Shown piece after piece: positions 1 through 11,800 of a stretch of DNA of 64,000 nucleotides; position 1 is the first letter of the stretch; each line of letters opens with the position of its first letter. The notes under the pieces are model-generated. The model did no database searches and was not told the DNA's origin. It saw nothing but the letters and a program-made list of their open reading frames with translations. A program made the position numbers and the translations under genes. The stretch is taken from NCBI GenBank assembly GCA_028583605.1, contig CM053330.1, forward strand, positions 19,927,539-19,991,538, in the 5' to 3' direction. The stretch comes from Dastarcus helophoroides. Lineage: Eukaryota > Arthropoda > Insecta > Coleoptera > Bothrideridae.

Positions 1-134
1 TTCGGCAGATAAGGCTTATCGTTTGCCGACATTTCTGAAGCGCTTATCTGCCGTTTGATTCATTATCACGGCCGCTTCCCCTTATCAAATTTTCTAGAAA
101 ATTCCTAGCTAAACTTTATAATTATTTTGTGTTA
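1..134 (-). repeat. Partial gypsy LTR (3' LTR, cut by window edge)
   Basis: Aligns with the complete solo LTR at 38170-38527 over its last ~145 bp, sharing blocks such as cattatcacggccgcttcc and ttttctagaaaat. Inside it, on the minus strand, a purine-rich AAGGCGGAAGCAG tract precedes it, as a polypurine tract would. Confidence 0.7.
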
Positions 135-295
135 TACTGCTTCCGCCTTAAAACTTATCGTCCCGATCAGTTCCAATCAGTCACTTCGCCACTATATTTG
201 CACAGTCTGTTGAGGTGTACCACTTTCATCTTGGTCCTGGGGCCTACGCTGGATCCTGTATACCAAGTCGTTGATCCTCTTCAGTACGGCCCTTC

Positions 296-592
296 TCAAG
301 ATGGCTTAAACTTTGGTGAAAGTCCTTTCCTCCGCCAATGCTTGTAGAGCCATACCAATTTGCCCTCACTGAAACATCCATGGTTGGCGTTTACGTTATA
401 TCTTGTTTTCATCCGGTTCGTCGCCAAGTTGATCTTCGTCCTCACCAGGGCATGCGTTTCCAATATCGCTTCTCTTAAATCGTCTACGAAACCCCTTGTA
501 TTCCTGGGGGTCTCCCTTGGTGATCCAAACACCAGGTCACACGGAAGCCGCAATTCCTTCCCGAAGATCACTTTTGTCGGAGTCAGACCCAT
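296..592 (-). pseudogene. pol: gypsy integrase C-terminal fragment
   Basis: GLTPTKVIFGKELRLPCDL is the standard motif after the integrase core (TPNEIMFGRELRLP-type), followed by an Arg/Lys-rich KMKTRYN segment and KLVWLYKHWRRKGLSPKF. Confidence 0.8.
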
Positions 593-599
593 AGTTTAA

Positions 600-1130
600 T
601 GAGTTGCCGAGCGATAGGTCATTAGAAACAGTGGTAGTGGTTGATTCCGGTCTCCTAAGCAACATTGATTACTATAATAAACGTTTATTAAATTAAAATG
701 CGTTTATATTAACTTTAAAAAACGTTTATATACCATTCAGTGTTGTTTGGGCTGTCTGATGCTTCGAAACAACGTTCGAAAGATATTCTTCGCAGGTCCT
801 GTTAAAGCTTTTTACCATTCCACCAGACTGTAGATGAAAAGGTGTCGTTCGAGCTTTCTTTATTGCAAGAAGGCGGCACATTTCTTGGAAGACCCCCCAT
901 TAAAAGTTCCTTCCACGGTCCGAGTGTAGTTCCAAGGGAACACTAAATCGACGGATGATGTTGTCCACAAGAACCCTTGCGACTTTGGTAGCTTCCTGAT
1001 TCGGTATGACACTGGAAATGGCCCTACCACATCAATAGCAATCTCTTTAAATGGAGCTGCCGCATTATACTGCCTTAGGGTCCCTTTGGTTCTTGTACGA
1101 GGACTCTTGAATGCAGCGCAGGTGACATAT
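600..1130 (-). pseudogene. pol: gypsy integrase catalytic core, broken
   Basis: Read by eye: VPLELHSDRGRNF (first Asp region), then a stop, then MCRLLAIKKARTTPFH and MVKSFNRT. The usual catalytic Glu in this last motif is Lys here. An AT-rich stretch of about 85 bp (660-745) bordered by caacatt and cagtgttg looks like a small insertion. Confidence 0.6.
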
Positions 1131-1168
1131 TTTGAACACCACAGTTCGACGTCCCCCCTGCAGTTAAC

Positions 1169-1635
1169 TCAATAGAACCGTTTCCAAATCTTCTCCAGGG
1201 TCTTGTTTATCCCTAGGTGTTCACCAGAGGTCACATTGTGCACCTCCCACAAAACCTGTAGAATCTTCTCCTGAGGCACCACCAACTGTAAGTTGACGCG
1301 CTTTTCAATGCTCTCTTCAGCACTTCGTGCTCTACGTGGAGGGATTTTCATTGGGCCCACAAATTCTTAAGAGCTGGACTTCTGTCGGAAACTTCTTGCG
1401 ATTCGGGTCTATCTCCAGCTTCTTTCCATTTCAATATGGGTCCGATATCAGCGTCGCCCTTCTGTAGCTCCCGAAGACCTTCCATAGTCCATCCATTATC
1501 TAACTGGACAAACGTGACCCTCATATCCAGCATGTTCCCGTAGTCCTCAACTCGTCTGCAGTGTTTGCAATTCCCACAAGGTCTTTTGCACAAAGCGTCA
1601 GCATTGTTATGCTGTCGTCCCGGTTGATGATGCAC
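1169..1635 (-). pseudogene. pol: RNase H end and integrase zinc-binding region
   Basis: Begins HHQPGRQHNNADALCKRP, the tether motif after RNase H. The overlapping frame at 1360-1169 carries the integrase HHCC start (LWEVHNVTSGEHLGINKTLEKI). The two halves lie in different frames. Confidence 0.7.
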
Positions 1636-1669
1636 CTTAAAGTGATACTGTTGGAGCCTTTCTAGTCAT

Positions 1670-1954
1670 CTAGCTGTCTGCCCATCTGCGTTCTCTATTC
1701 GGCGTAACGAAGAAAGCTTCTTGCCCATACAAGTACTTGTGGAAGTGTTCTACGGCCTTCTCTATCGCAAGAAGTTCCTTGCTGGTGGTGCAGTAGTTCC
1801 TCTTCGACTTTGTCGGAATCTTGCTGTAATATTCGATTACTCTTTCTTCATCGCCTTGAACTTGCACAGCTCCAATGCGGGCGTTGCTCGCATCAGCGTC
1901 TAACACGAATTTCCAATGTTGCTGAGGATAAGTCAAGATAGGGCTTGTGCACAC
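1670..1954 (-). pseudogene. pol: gypsy RNase H domain
   Basis: LDADASNARIGAV and KELLAIEKAVEHFHKYLYG are typical Ty3/gypsy RNase H motifs. A frame break separates it from the preceding RT part. Confidence 0.8.
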
Positions 1955-1962
1955 AGCGGACT

Positions 1963-2220
1963 TCAGTTTTCACAATCTGAAGTCCAAGCATACGGCGTCC
2001 TTCCTTCTGTTAGTCGGTGTAACGGCGCAGCGGTGATGGCAAAACATTTCACAAATCTTCTGTAATAGGTGCACAACCCCAGAAACCTCTTCAATTCATG
2101 TTTATCTTTGGGTCTTGGCCTCTTAAGGATTGCTTGTGTCTCGCGTGCCAGAGTTACCATGGCTCCTGTGTCCACTGTTGCCTGTACACTTCTTCCATCT
2201 ACGCTGGTTTTCACCACCAA
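1963..2220 (-). pseudogene. pol: Protease-to-RT fusion by internal deletion
   Basis: The first 30 residues hold the aspartic protease motif VDTGA. The frame then runs directly into the C-terminal RT connection (LKRFLGLCTYYRRFV, then PLHRLTEG). The protease flap and the whole RT palm with its catalytic aspartates are absent, yet the joint is in frame. Confidence 0.75.
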
Positions 2221-2223
2221 ACT

Positions 2224-2484
2224 CTACTTGGTCCTTTTTATCTGTTTGATATGAAGAGTTTTGGGAGCTGGTTTCTCGACATTAGCCAGTGAGTTGATCT
2301 TCTCTCCGTGTTGTTTTCTTACTGTGGGACTTGTCGACTTCTTGAAGGTTGACCTGCAGTCCTTCTTGAAATGCCCGGGTTTGCCACAGCCGTAACATGT
2401 TGTGCTTCTTCTGTTGGATCTACCCTTATCTACCAAGATATGTAATTTAATAACAATTACTCTTATGACCGACACACCCAGCAC
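2224..2484 (-). pseudogene. gag: gag fragment with CCHC zinc knuckle
   Basis: Contains CYGCGKPGHFKKDC, a C-X2-C-X4-H-X4-C nucleic-acid-binding knuckle, followed by a Lys-rich tail. It ends just before the protease frame. The N-terminal part of gag is not recognisable. Confidence 0.75.
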
Positions 2485-4655
2485 CTTTAAGATTATGCGT
2501 GCTATTGTGGCTTAGGACAATTACGTTGTTTATTTATCTTAATATCTAACAAAATAAGTAAAAACAGATGCTCGGGTAAAAGAACAAAATTATCCGAAGG
2601 ATATTCTTTTTCTGATTCATCTTTGTGCTTTGCGTAAGTGCACTTGTGTGTGGAAAATACCTCTAGAAAGAGAAAGTGCTCTAATAAAACGTACAGTGCA
2701 GAAAAATCTTGTAATTGTAGATGTTGAACAACTTTTTATAATCATTTTAATTATATCGGAGCAAACAGTTTTTTTAATTAAAAACATTGTGTTCGTTTCA
2801 GTTACACATATAAAATACATATTTTCATAATATGAACTCTCAATTAAAAAACATATTGGTCTGGATACCGCTTATCATCTATACCCAACTTCTATGCTTC
2901 TAGGTTCTATGTTCTCTGTGGAATTCACATTATTGAAAAAAATAAGGATAAAACTAATGCATGGAACCAAATTTCTTCATTTTAGTCAATTTTGTGTTTG
3001 CTTTGGTCAAGAAAACCAACGAAACAAACCCATTTTCCATAACGGCAATAAAAAAGTATTAATAAACATATTTTATGAGGCATATGTTGTATACTTCATC
3101 TTGGATTGGTAAATTCGTAGTGGGGACGATACATGTCGAACTTTTGGTTTTTTGTAAACTTTTTTGAAAATTATGCGGTAAAAGGTTTATTTATTAGTGT
3201 TTTTTAGTACCGTTAAGAAATAAATTTCCAACTTTAATCAGAGATCCAAGTATCAAAATCTTTTATTTTTCAAAAAGCTAAAATAACTCAAATTATAAAA
3301 GCTTCACAAATTTTTAAATTAATTATTTAATTAAATTAAAGTTTAGTGGTTACCTATCAAAAATAGAAAATACAGGGCGTACCATTTCAAATTTTTGAGA
3401 AAAATGTTTGCTAATCACCCTGTGTAACAGCAAATACTATTTAAATAAAATTACATTGTTTTCCAAAAAAAGAATAAACTGTAATAATCTGCACTAAAAG
3501 TGATTTAATTGTTTCCGGTCTTTCCAACAAGCTTCCAAATTAGACCTAAATTTCATGAATGTTCTAAATATATCAAAAATGATTTATTAATCGCAGAGCC
3601 CTATCGTTTGGTATCATTTTAATGGGCATTTTGCATAACAGGTATAACATTCAAATAGGTAAAAATATAAAGGGTATTCTCTTTAAAAAAAAACGCGCCA
3701 ACGTGTGTATATAATTATATTCGACGTTAGTTTGTACTTAATTATATTCATCCTGTATAGTAAAAAATAATTGTAGAATGTGGGCCTCGTAGTAGTATAT
3801 CTTTGTACCAAAAAGATTCTTGTTTTCCAAATAATTGTAGAAGCTGCGGGGCATTACCGTACTAATGACTAGAGAGTGGATTATATACAACTTGCATGTG
3901 CATGCATATGTGCATATTTTTGAGATGCTGGCATATTTCTAATCATTTAACATATTTCTATTGCATTCGGCAAGAACAAGATTTTACTAAATTAGTCATT
4001 ATTTTTTTGAAAACGTAGGCTCCACAGGGACAAAATAAGTAACAACCAGAAGGTTAACTCTGGGCTTATCTCTTTGTGATCGATGCCGACAACCTGTAAC
4101 TCCGAATTGTTAAAAACAGCTTCTTTACATGGGCGTACCGCACATTATTTCAATTATTGTTTTGATAATATTTGAATTATTCTAGGAATTTCTTTCAAAA
4201 ATTAAATCCTACAATAACATTGGGAGAATGAAATATAACACTTTAATTCTAAAGAAAATCGAAGAAACCATATTTATGGAAAAATATATAATTTAACTTT
4301 TTTATTAAATATATTTTTCTATAAAATGAATATTTTATGAGTTATTCTAATGAAAATTTTTACTTTTCAGTTTTAGTTAGTTTCAAAACGATTAGCACTT
4401 GTTGGTAACAGTTATAATCAAAGTTATAGAGCCTAAAATTCTCTACAAATTTTGTATATATTTTATTTTTCTAAAGTTAATAGTTTATGAGTTATAACGC
4501 CATGAAAATTGAGCGGTCATGATAAATTTTAACTTACGAATTTCGCCACCCCTAAAGTATATAACACAGTAAAGAACTACTTTAGAAATCGAATATGTAT
4601 TTATCCCAAAGGTGCTTTTAACCACCAAACGCTAATTTGATGAGACAATATGAAA
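2485..4655. other. AT-rich intergenic DNA, no gene seen
   Basis: Short ORFs only, without recognisable motifs. A tacagggcg...caccctgtgt inverted pair at about 3374-3423 looks like a mini foldback. A block at 3861-3890 (ctaatgactagagagtgg) recurs inverted near 8290. Confidence 0.5.
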
Positions 4656-4788
4656 TAGTATTTTCAATGAATTGTTGAAAAATGTTCATCACATTAATCT
4701 TATCTTGAACGAAATAGTAGAAGATGTAGACAATGACTTTGACGGAGTAGTAGATATAAGTGAACCTGGACCATCAACAAAATCTTAA
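4656..4788 (+). pseudogene. Possible C-terminal relic of a transposase
   Basis: About 44 codons without an ATG, ending in an acidic tail (EIVEDVDNDFDG, then EPGPSTKS and TAA). EPGPS-type tails are common at the C-terminus of insect DDE transposases; no catalytic residue is present, so this is weak. Confidence 0.25.
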
Positions 4789-5362
4789 AATAGTTTTTCA
4801 TTTTGCATTTTTACTGTGGATTAGACTTTCTGCATGTCAAAAAAAAACGTGCCGTGAACTTTACTTCTAGGGTGGTGGAAAAATAAGTTCAAATTGTTCA
4901 CTACTTATACATTTTCATTGCTCTAAAACTATGACCGAACAAATTAAAAAAAAAAACCTATTTAAAAAATTGTAGATTTTCCAATTCTTTTACAATTTTG
5001 GTAGTTATCGGAATGAATTATTCTTGTAAGTCGCTTATTAATTTTACTAAACAAAAACTAAAAAATGAACACTTCAACGCTGTAACTATTTTTAGAGTAA
5101 CAGCCAAAATAAACATTTTTATGTTTATAGGTTCCTTGTAGTTTTTTCGCAAAACCAATTTTTCTCGAAATATTTACAAAATCGCATTTATCAAAACAAT
5201 GGCTAACGCACGACCGCTTGGCGTCATAGACAGGATTGACCCACTAATAGGTTGTATTCGTAAAATTGCTGTTGAATTATACTTCAAATAAATTTTTCCC
5301 ACTGCGTAACAGTCAAAATAAAGAAAAAAATGCAAAAGATCGTATTTATGTAAAAATAAGTA

Positions 5363-6731
5363 CAGGCTGGACCATAAGTAACGGTACACAGAGCAATAAT
5401 GGATTTTTCGAATAAAAATAATGTGATTTAGCTACATTTACCTTAAACCAAAAGTTGATATTAACAAAGACACAAGATGTCAAAGTTGAAAAAAAATTTC
5501 GATTTTCTCGGGTAATTAGGAAATGAATTGTAATATAAGCACGAAATTTGGCATAAGGGGCTTTCTTAAGTCGACAAACTCTAATTTGCTATCATATCAC
5601 CAATAGCTGATAGGGGGCGCTACCTGCGTTATCTTGCATACTTCTAAATCATAACTTTTTTGTCCACTCACGTATAATAATTTTATTTCCCCATATTTTT
5701 TACGCAAAAAAGGTGTACTTTGTGAAAGTTGATACGAGCAACCATTTCCAAGATATTTGCCTTTAAAGCTTGACGTGCCTTGGTTTAAATTACTAAGATA
5801 TTAAATTTTCAAAGTAGGCTTGAAAAAAAAGTAATGATAAGGCAGCTTTGATACTAATTTATGTCAAATATTACTTTGCTGATAATATTATTACCTAAAT
5901 TTTAAAAATCTCAATGAAGAAAATCCAAAAAAATTAAGACGTAACTTATTTTCTAACATAGAGATGTGAGACATGATCTCTGAGTCAGCACAAAAAAATT
6001 TTAATAGCCTGAGTGGTCAAAGCAGATATTTGGAGATGAAGTTCATTAAAAGACAGCTAGATTTTTAATTGTTTACAATCCATTTACATGAAAAAGGCCA
6101 TTTCCCACATACTTTTTTTTGAAAATAAATTTTATTTTGGTATTTTATTTAAATTTGCTTTAGCAATTTAAAAAATATGTGTAATAATAATAATATCAGT
6201 GGAGTAATATTTGATATAAACTATTTTAAAGCCAGTTTTATTACTTTTATTTTGAAACCTACCGCGAAAAATTCACATTTACATAACTTAAAATAAACGT
6301 ACGGCAAACATTGAAGGCAAATATCTTGAAAACGGTTTTTTGTATCAACATTTAGAAAGTATAACTTTTTTACGTAGAAAATGTTGGTAAATAAAAATAT
6401 CTATTTAAAATAAATGTACATGAAGGCACAAAAAAGTTATGATGCTTTAGAATAGTACAAGGTGGCCCAGGTGGCGCCCCCTATGAGTTACTGGCAATCT
6501 GTTAGCAAATTAGAATTTCTTGATCAAAGAAACCCCCCTATGCCAAATTTCTTGTCTATAGTGAAATGTGTTCATCAGTTATGCGAAAAAATCGCAATTT
6601 TTTTTCAACTTTGACACCCTGTGTCTCTGTTAATATCAACTTTTGGTATAAGGTAAATGTAGCTAAATCACGTTATTTTTATACGAAAAATCTACTCTTG
6701 CTCCATGTACCATTACTTATGGTCCACCCTG
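5363..6731. mobile_element. Long-TIR foldback DNA element (family 1, copy 1)
   Basis: Begins caggctggaccataagtaa and ends with its inverted counterpart ttacttatggtccaccctg, flanked by TA on both sides. The inverted arms extend about 440 bp each (5363-5805 and 6290-6731) at roughly 75 percent by eye. There is no transposase ORF, so it is non-autonomous. A shorter copy lies at 44045-44862. Confidence 0.8.
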
Positions 6732-8818
6732 TAGTTTAATATTTTTATTGCAAACGATTTTTTGGACACATATTTTAAAATAATTACGCCAAAAAATTAT
6801 CACTCTTTAGTTTTTTCTTAATCTAGTTCCGTATACAGTATATTTGTAGGGTATAAAATTATCTATCAATTTTATAAAAACATTTTTTAAAAGATCATAG
6901 TTTATAAAAGCTATAATAACAAAAGTTCTAAAATTATACCTACTCTGTAACAACTCCAAGAAATCGAGGGCAATAAAAGAAATGCCAAGGCGACGAAATG
7001 AAGCGTTTGTTTACACTTGGTTATGACTCGTATGTGGAACAAGGGATACACATCATCCAGCATTCCTGTTAAACGGCCGAGCTCGATTTCGATACCTTAA
7101 AGACTATTTATTTTTCAACTGATAATATTGAAGTGTTTTTGATTTTCTTCTGAAAAGTTAGTCTTATTTTCGGCATCCTAACAACTCTCCACTTGTCCAG
7201 TAAATACTGGAGCAATGAGACACTCCAGTTAAAATAAAATCTGCTGTCGATAAATCAGCATTTATTGTGCATACAATTTGATAAAACGCCGTTTCCTTGA
7301 TTAACTCAGATACTTGATACTTATTATAGCTCTTAAATTATAAACTTTAGAAGAAAATGTTTTATACAAAATGTGTAAATTTTTTGATGCTCTACAACTT
7401 TGCTAATAACTATTATCAATGTAGTACTATTTGTTTACGAATTATCAAGCAAAAACTAAAAAGAGACAATAATTCAGTGGATTAACTTGTAAAAAATTTA
7501 TCCTACACAAAAATACTATTATTAAAAAAGATAAGTGATATATTTTTCTAAAAATATGATCTCCTATACTTTTTTAATAGGACCAACCATTATCGAGATA
7601 ATTACATAATATACAGCAGCGGACACAAGTAGATTTCCTCCTTTATTCAGGAAATCAATTTTCAGCTTTTGATCAATATTTTTTGAGTGAAATTACTGTC
7701 ATATACCTTAGCCTTTAAGATTTCTACGAGACACGACAAGAACTTAATCTTCTTGTAAAAACTTTTTTCCCGATGATTTTAGTGAAATGTTTTTATCCTC
7801 ATATGAAAGAACATGCTAAACATTTCATCAAAAACTAACGTTGAATTCAGATTGCGGCTCTAAAATTGTCATTACAAAATGCGATTTAATGGTTGATTTT
7901 AAATACAATTTTGGTATGTATAAAAGAAAAAAATAAATGGATAATTAAAATGTATGTTACCTAATGCCATCAAATTTTGAAACAGGAGTTGTTCTATTTA
8001 CATTTATATTTTTGAGATAATATGCACTAAGAAACGTTAGTTCCGACAATTATTGAAAATAATTATTAAATGAAAATATAATTTTAGTACTTCTGATTTA
8101 TAGCAATGAATTGATATTGAATGATAATGTAACTTTTTTAAATGGTCATCAAATGTTTTATTTACATCGAGCGCAATCTCTTTGAATTTATGTTGCATAT
8201 AATGCACTTTAATGGGCATATTTTCGTAATTGCCATGCCTATTATGTTAAAAAATCTGTGCATATAATCCGCTCTCTACTAATGATTCACCCTGTATTAA
8301 AAATTTATTCCGTTCAACTATTTGTTGTGTGTGCGGAATTATGATGCTTTTCCAAAGTGGGTAACAAGATCATTTTGGTTGGCCACCCCTGCACAAGACC
8401 TTCCGGAATGGAAACCACCAAAACCAGGTGATTGACATAAATATACGCGCAATCCTATTGACATTCATTATTTACGGGATCCAGCATTGGGACATTCAGT
8501 ATTGAGTAGTAAATGTTATTCGTTATAACATTACGTTCTGTTCCTTGGTCGAAATAAAGTGTTTTAAATTCACGGCATCTTTATAAACGAACTCAATTGT
8601 GTTGATTAAAAACTCTAAATATTGAGTGAAGAGTTCAACGAGAATAAACTCAGGAAGTGTTATAATTTTTGCCAATGAATCTAAAATGAAAATCGGTTCC
8701 ATCCTATTTCCGAAAGTTAAAAAGTACCTTGTCGCAGAGACGCAGAAGAATTTAATCAATTTAAATGAAACACATTTAGAGTAAAACTATAATTTATATT
8801 ATTTTTACATAGATAAAT
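6732..8818. other. Intergenic and 3' flank of gene A
   Basis: No gene recognised. 8590-8818 aligns with 41510-41777 downstream of gene B (for example ctctaaatattgagtgaagag), so the duplication extends past the stop codons. Confidence 0.5.
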
Positions 8819-8841
8819 TTATCTTATGCAGTAGCTGGCAT
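8819..8841 (-). CDS. Gene A exon 8: C-terminal tail
   Basis: Acceptor TTTTTCAG, then D-ASYCIR and TAA. The same splice in copy B gives D-ANYCIR. A terminal Cys six to seven residues after the helix is usual for this family. An ATTAAA on the minus strand at 8756-8751 may be the polyadenylation signal. Confidence 0.8.
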
Positions 8842-11800
8842 CTGAAAAAGATGTAAAAAAATGACATTGTCTTAAATATAAGTATAAATAATTCTTACCA
8901 GTAGTGTGAGTTATAATCCAATCTAAATATGATGTAACTCTTGTATTTACACTTGGATATCCGGTAGCGCAACCCTTTCCATATGATATTATTCCCAGAA
9001 GTTGTAATCTGTGAGTATTATAATCCATCCACAGTAATGGACCACCCGAATCATATTGACAAGCATCTTTTCCATCCGCATAAGTACATATTTGTGAATC
9101 TTCGATTATGTGGTGGTCTGCATACATAATTAGACAATCTGTATTTCTAATAACATTCAAATCGACTTCTTGGAGCGTATCGGATGTCTGATCCGTATAA
9201 GCAATTGTTCCCCATCCTTAAATAAAAAATTCAAATTATTTTAATATATTCCATTTGACTCAAAGTGATAATTCAAATTTTGATCAAATCTGTTTAACTT
9301 ACCCAAAGCTGTAACAGTTTTGGCGATAAAATTTGTAGAAGTAAATTTGAAAGGCAAGCAAACTGGACCTACGTAGGGGCTAAATTTAATAGGATCTGCC
9401 GTTTTTACAAGGCCTATGTCATGCAAATATGTTCGTTTAGTAAACTTTTCATGAATTATGTGTTGTATAATTGGATACGATACACCATAGCCTGTATCAT
9501 TCTCTGAAAATTCAAACATTCTATTTAAATAAACTAGCTTTCTCTATATCACAAATTTTAATTTACCTACTCTTGTGATCATGATGCTGACAAAATAGAT
9601 ATTAGAATAAATTAAAATTATTTCAAAAAATTTATTTTATCTTACCGAGCCCAGTTTAGGATATTTAAATTATTACGTAAATAATCGAAATTGTAAGCTA
9701 AAATAAAATTTTCGAAATAATTCAAGACGAGTCAATAATGATCCAAAAATAAAAAAATTAAAATTAGGCAGAAGAGAAAGTGGTAATATGAAGCCCCATT
9801 TTGATTTTCCAACTCAAAATTCTTGTAATATTGTCAAAAAACCAAACGTCAAAAAAAGTTCTGATTAACAGTTTACTAATACTGAATAAGACAATTAACT
9901 TCCTGAACATAGATCGACAGACAAATACAAAATTCACAAAAATGTGAAATTTTGACTTGGTGGAAAACATGCCGGCAATATAAACTCCCCCAACAATTTG
10001 TTTATCTTTGTCTAATATTATGCTATGTTTAAAAAAAACAGACAAACAGATCTCATCTTTTGAGTTGGTTGTCTCCCAAAATAGATTTCTGGACTGCTAG
10101 ATGAGTCAGAAACCACGCTAATGTCACTTTCTTTGGATGAGTCTGAATTTTCATTATTTTTTGGTCTGCTATTTTTTGTGCTCGCTCATGTTATGGGAGT
10201 TTTTCTCCAACCGAACCTATCCTTGTTTAAAATCAAATAGAATACATGTGTATGATACAGAATGCAATTTTTAGCATCAATAAGGGTTCCATACATTAAC
10301 AGCAATGCGTGGTTTAAGAAAAATATTTAGTTAAAATTTTAAACTAGTTGATACGGATGTTTTATTGACTAAATAATACAAACAAAATCTATGTGGATCT
10401 ACTGAACTCCTTAGAACTTACTTGCCACTAGATGGGACAAAATTATAATACAAACACTTCGCAATGCGCAATGTTTAAAACATAAAAATTGAAATTTGCC
10501 CAATAGAAGCAAAACTAGCAGCACAGTAGATGTTGCCAATTGTTTTGAGGTTTTTAAGCATTTTTTTACTTAATTTTGACAATTACGTATAGATGCAACT
10601 GAATGTTTCTTAGTAAAGGAGGGGTTCCACATTAAAAACAGGTTCCATATTACCACCTTCTCCTTTATTATTTATTGACGTATTTAAAATTTATATTTAT
10701 TTATTTACTTATGCTTTTGGAATGTTTTAAATTATTATTCTATTTAACTATTTACTGCTGTATCTTTTAAACTAGCTGGTAATAAGTAAATAAAAACTAT
10801 CATATTACTTGCGGTTATGTTGTGATATCCTACAAACAAATTATACTCTCCTACATAATATCCCTGAAGACAGTGTGCTGCTGTAACAGCGTATCTTTCG
10901 GATATAATGCTGGCTCCACAATTTACACCTTTGGTTATAAAATGAACCAACGCCGCCATTGACGGATATTCATTAACTCCTGTTTCGTGGCCTCCAACTA
11001 TTGTAAGCTGCAAAATTTGGAAATTACGTTAAGAAAAGTTAGCTCTTAATTATTATATCTCTAGGACCAGTGACAGCTGGTCCTGGAGAGCTCAAGAGCG
11101 CGAGCACCTTGTGAAATGAGAGATTTATTGATTTCTCTTTAATGCAAAAGAATTCGATTTATTACATTTTTAAGCACAACTTAATATTATCCTTATTTAC
11201 TAGTACTTGTGAGTGACTTAAAATAAGGTACGCATCGTTTTAGTCATTATAAAGAAATTTAAATAAGTTGGTGTGATCAGAACCTAGCGTACCTGCCTTG
11301 TGATGTCTATCAAGAGCATCCACGCGATACAAAGAAATAAACTACAAAACTTCACCAAACACCACGTTAAAGCTAACGGGGTACGCCGCACCGCTGATGT
11401 GATGTTACCACACAGTGAGTACGAGTCAGAGTTTGAAGTGTGTATTTATGTTAAATTTTCTATTACAACTTTTGTGTCTTCTGCAATGAATCTGGCATCA
11501 GCATGTGCTGTTGCATCTGTCTGCTTCGTTTGTTACTGTTGTATTTGGCTAATTGTTGTGATTTAAACGAATTTTAAAATTAGTGACACAGACATGCATA
11601 CAGCATTGAAGGTTTCAAAATGTTAGATCGTTTAAATTAAAATGAAAGTTGATGTTTTGTGTATTATGCATTATCTACTACTTAATAACAAAAGATTAAT
11701 TAATGCCTTATAATATCAAATAATGCGTGACCACAGTATCGCCAATAGCACTGCTATTCACAAAGAGGTAGCAGCACTAATTATTTAATTCTGTTGCTTA

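Larger units (their letters stand above)
135..2484 (-). mobile_element. Decayed Ty3/gypsy retrotransposon body
   Basis: Minus-strand order is gag zinc knuckle, protease, end of RT, RNase H, integrase, then LTR, which is the Ty3/gypsy order. The reading frame is broken by several frameshifts and stops. Most of the protease and the RT palm are deleted, so it is non-autonomous. The 5' LTR and most of gag are missing to the right of about 2500. The last stretch (about 190-260) carries the conserved integrase C-terminal motif KMKVVHL in a shifted frame. Confidence 0.85.

Noticed and set aside
129..347. Plus-strand ORFs across the gypsy relic (129-347, 360-599, 1721-1903)
   Set aside because: They are antisense to the integrase and RNase H frames.
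9764..10045. Minus-strand ORF containing [11 protein letters not shown], resembling a protease activation site
   Set aside because: No His, Asp or Ser motifs follow, no splice signals frame it, and it lies within the A-specific insertion in intron 5. The IVGG match is chance.
11300..11566. 88-codon ORF on the plus strand with a hydrophobic C-terminal segment
   Set aside because: Inside an insertion in intron 4 of gene A; no recognised domain, no codon or homology support.
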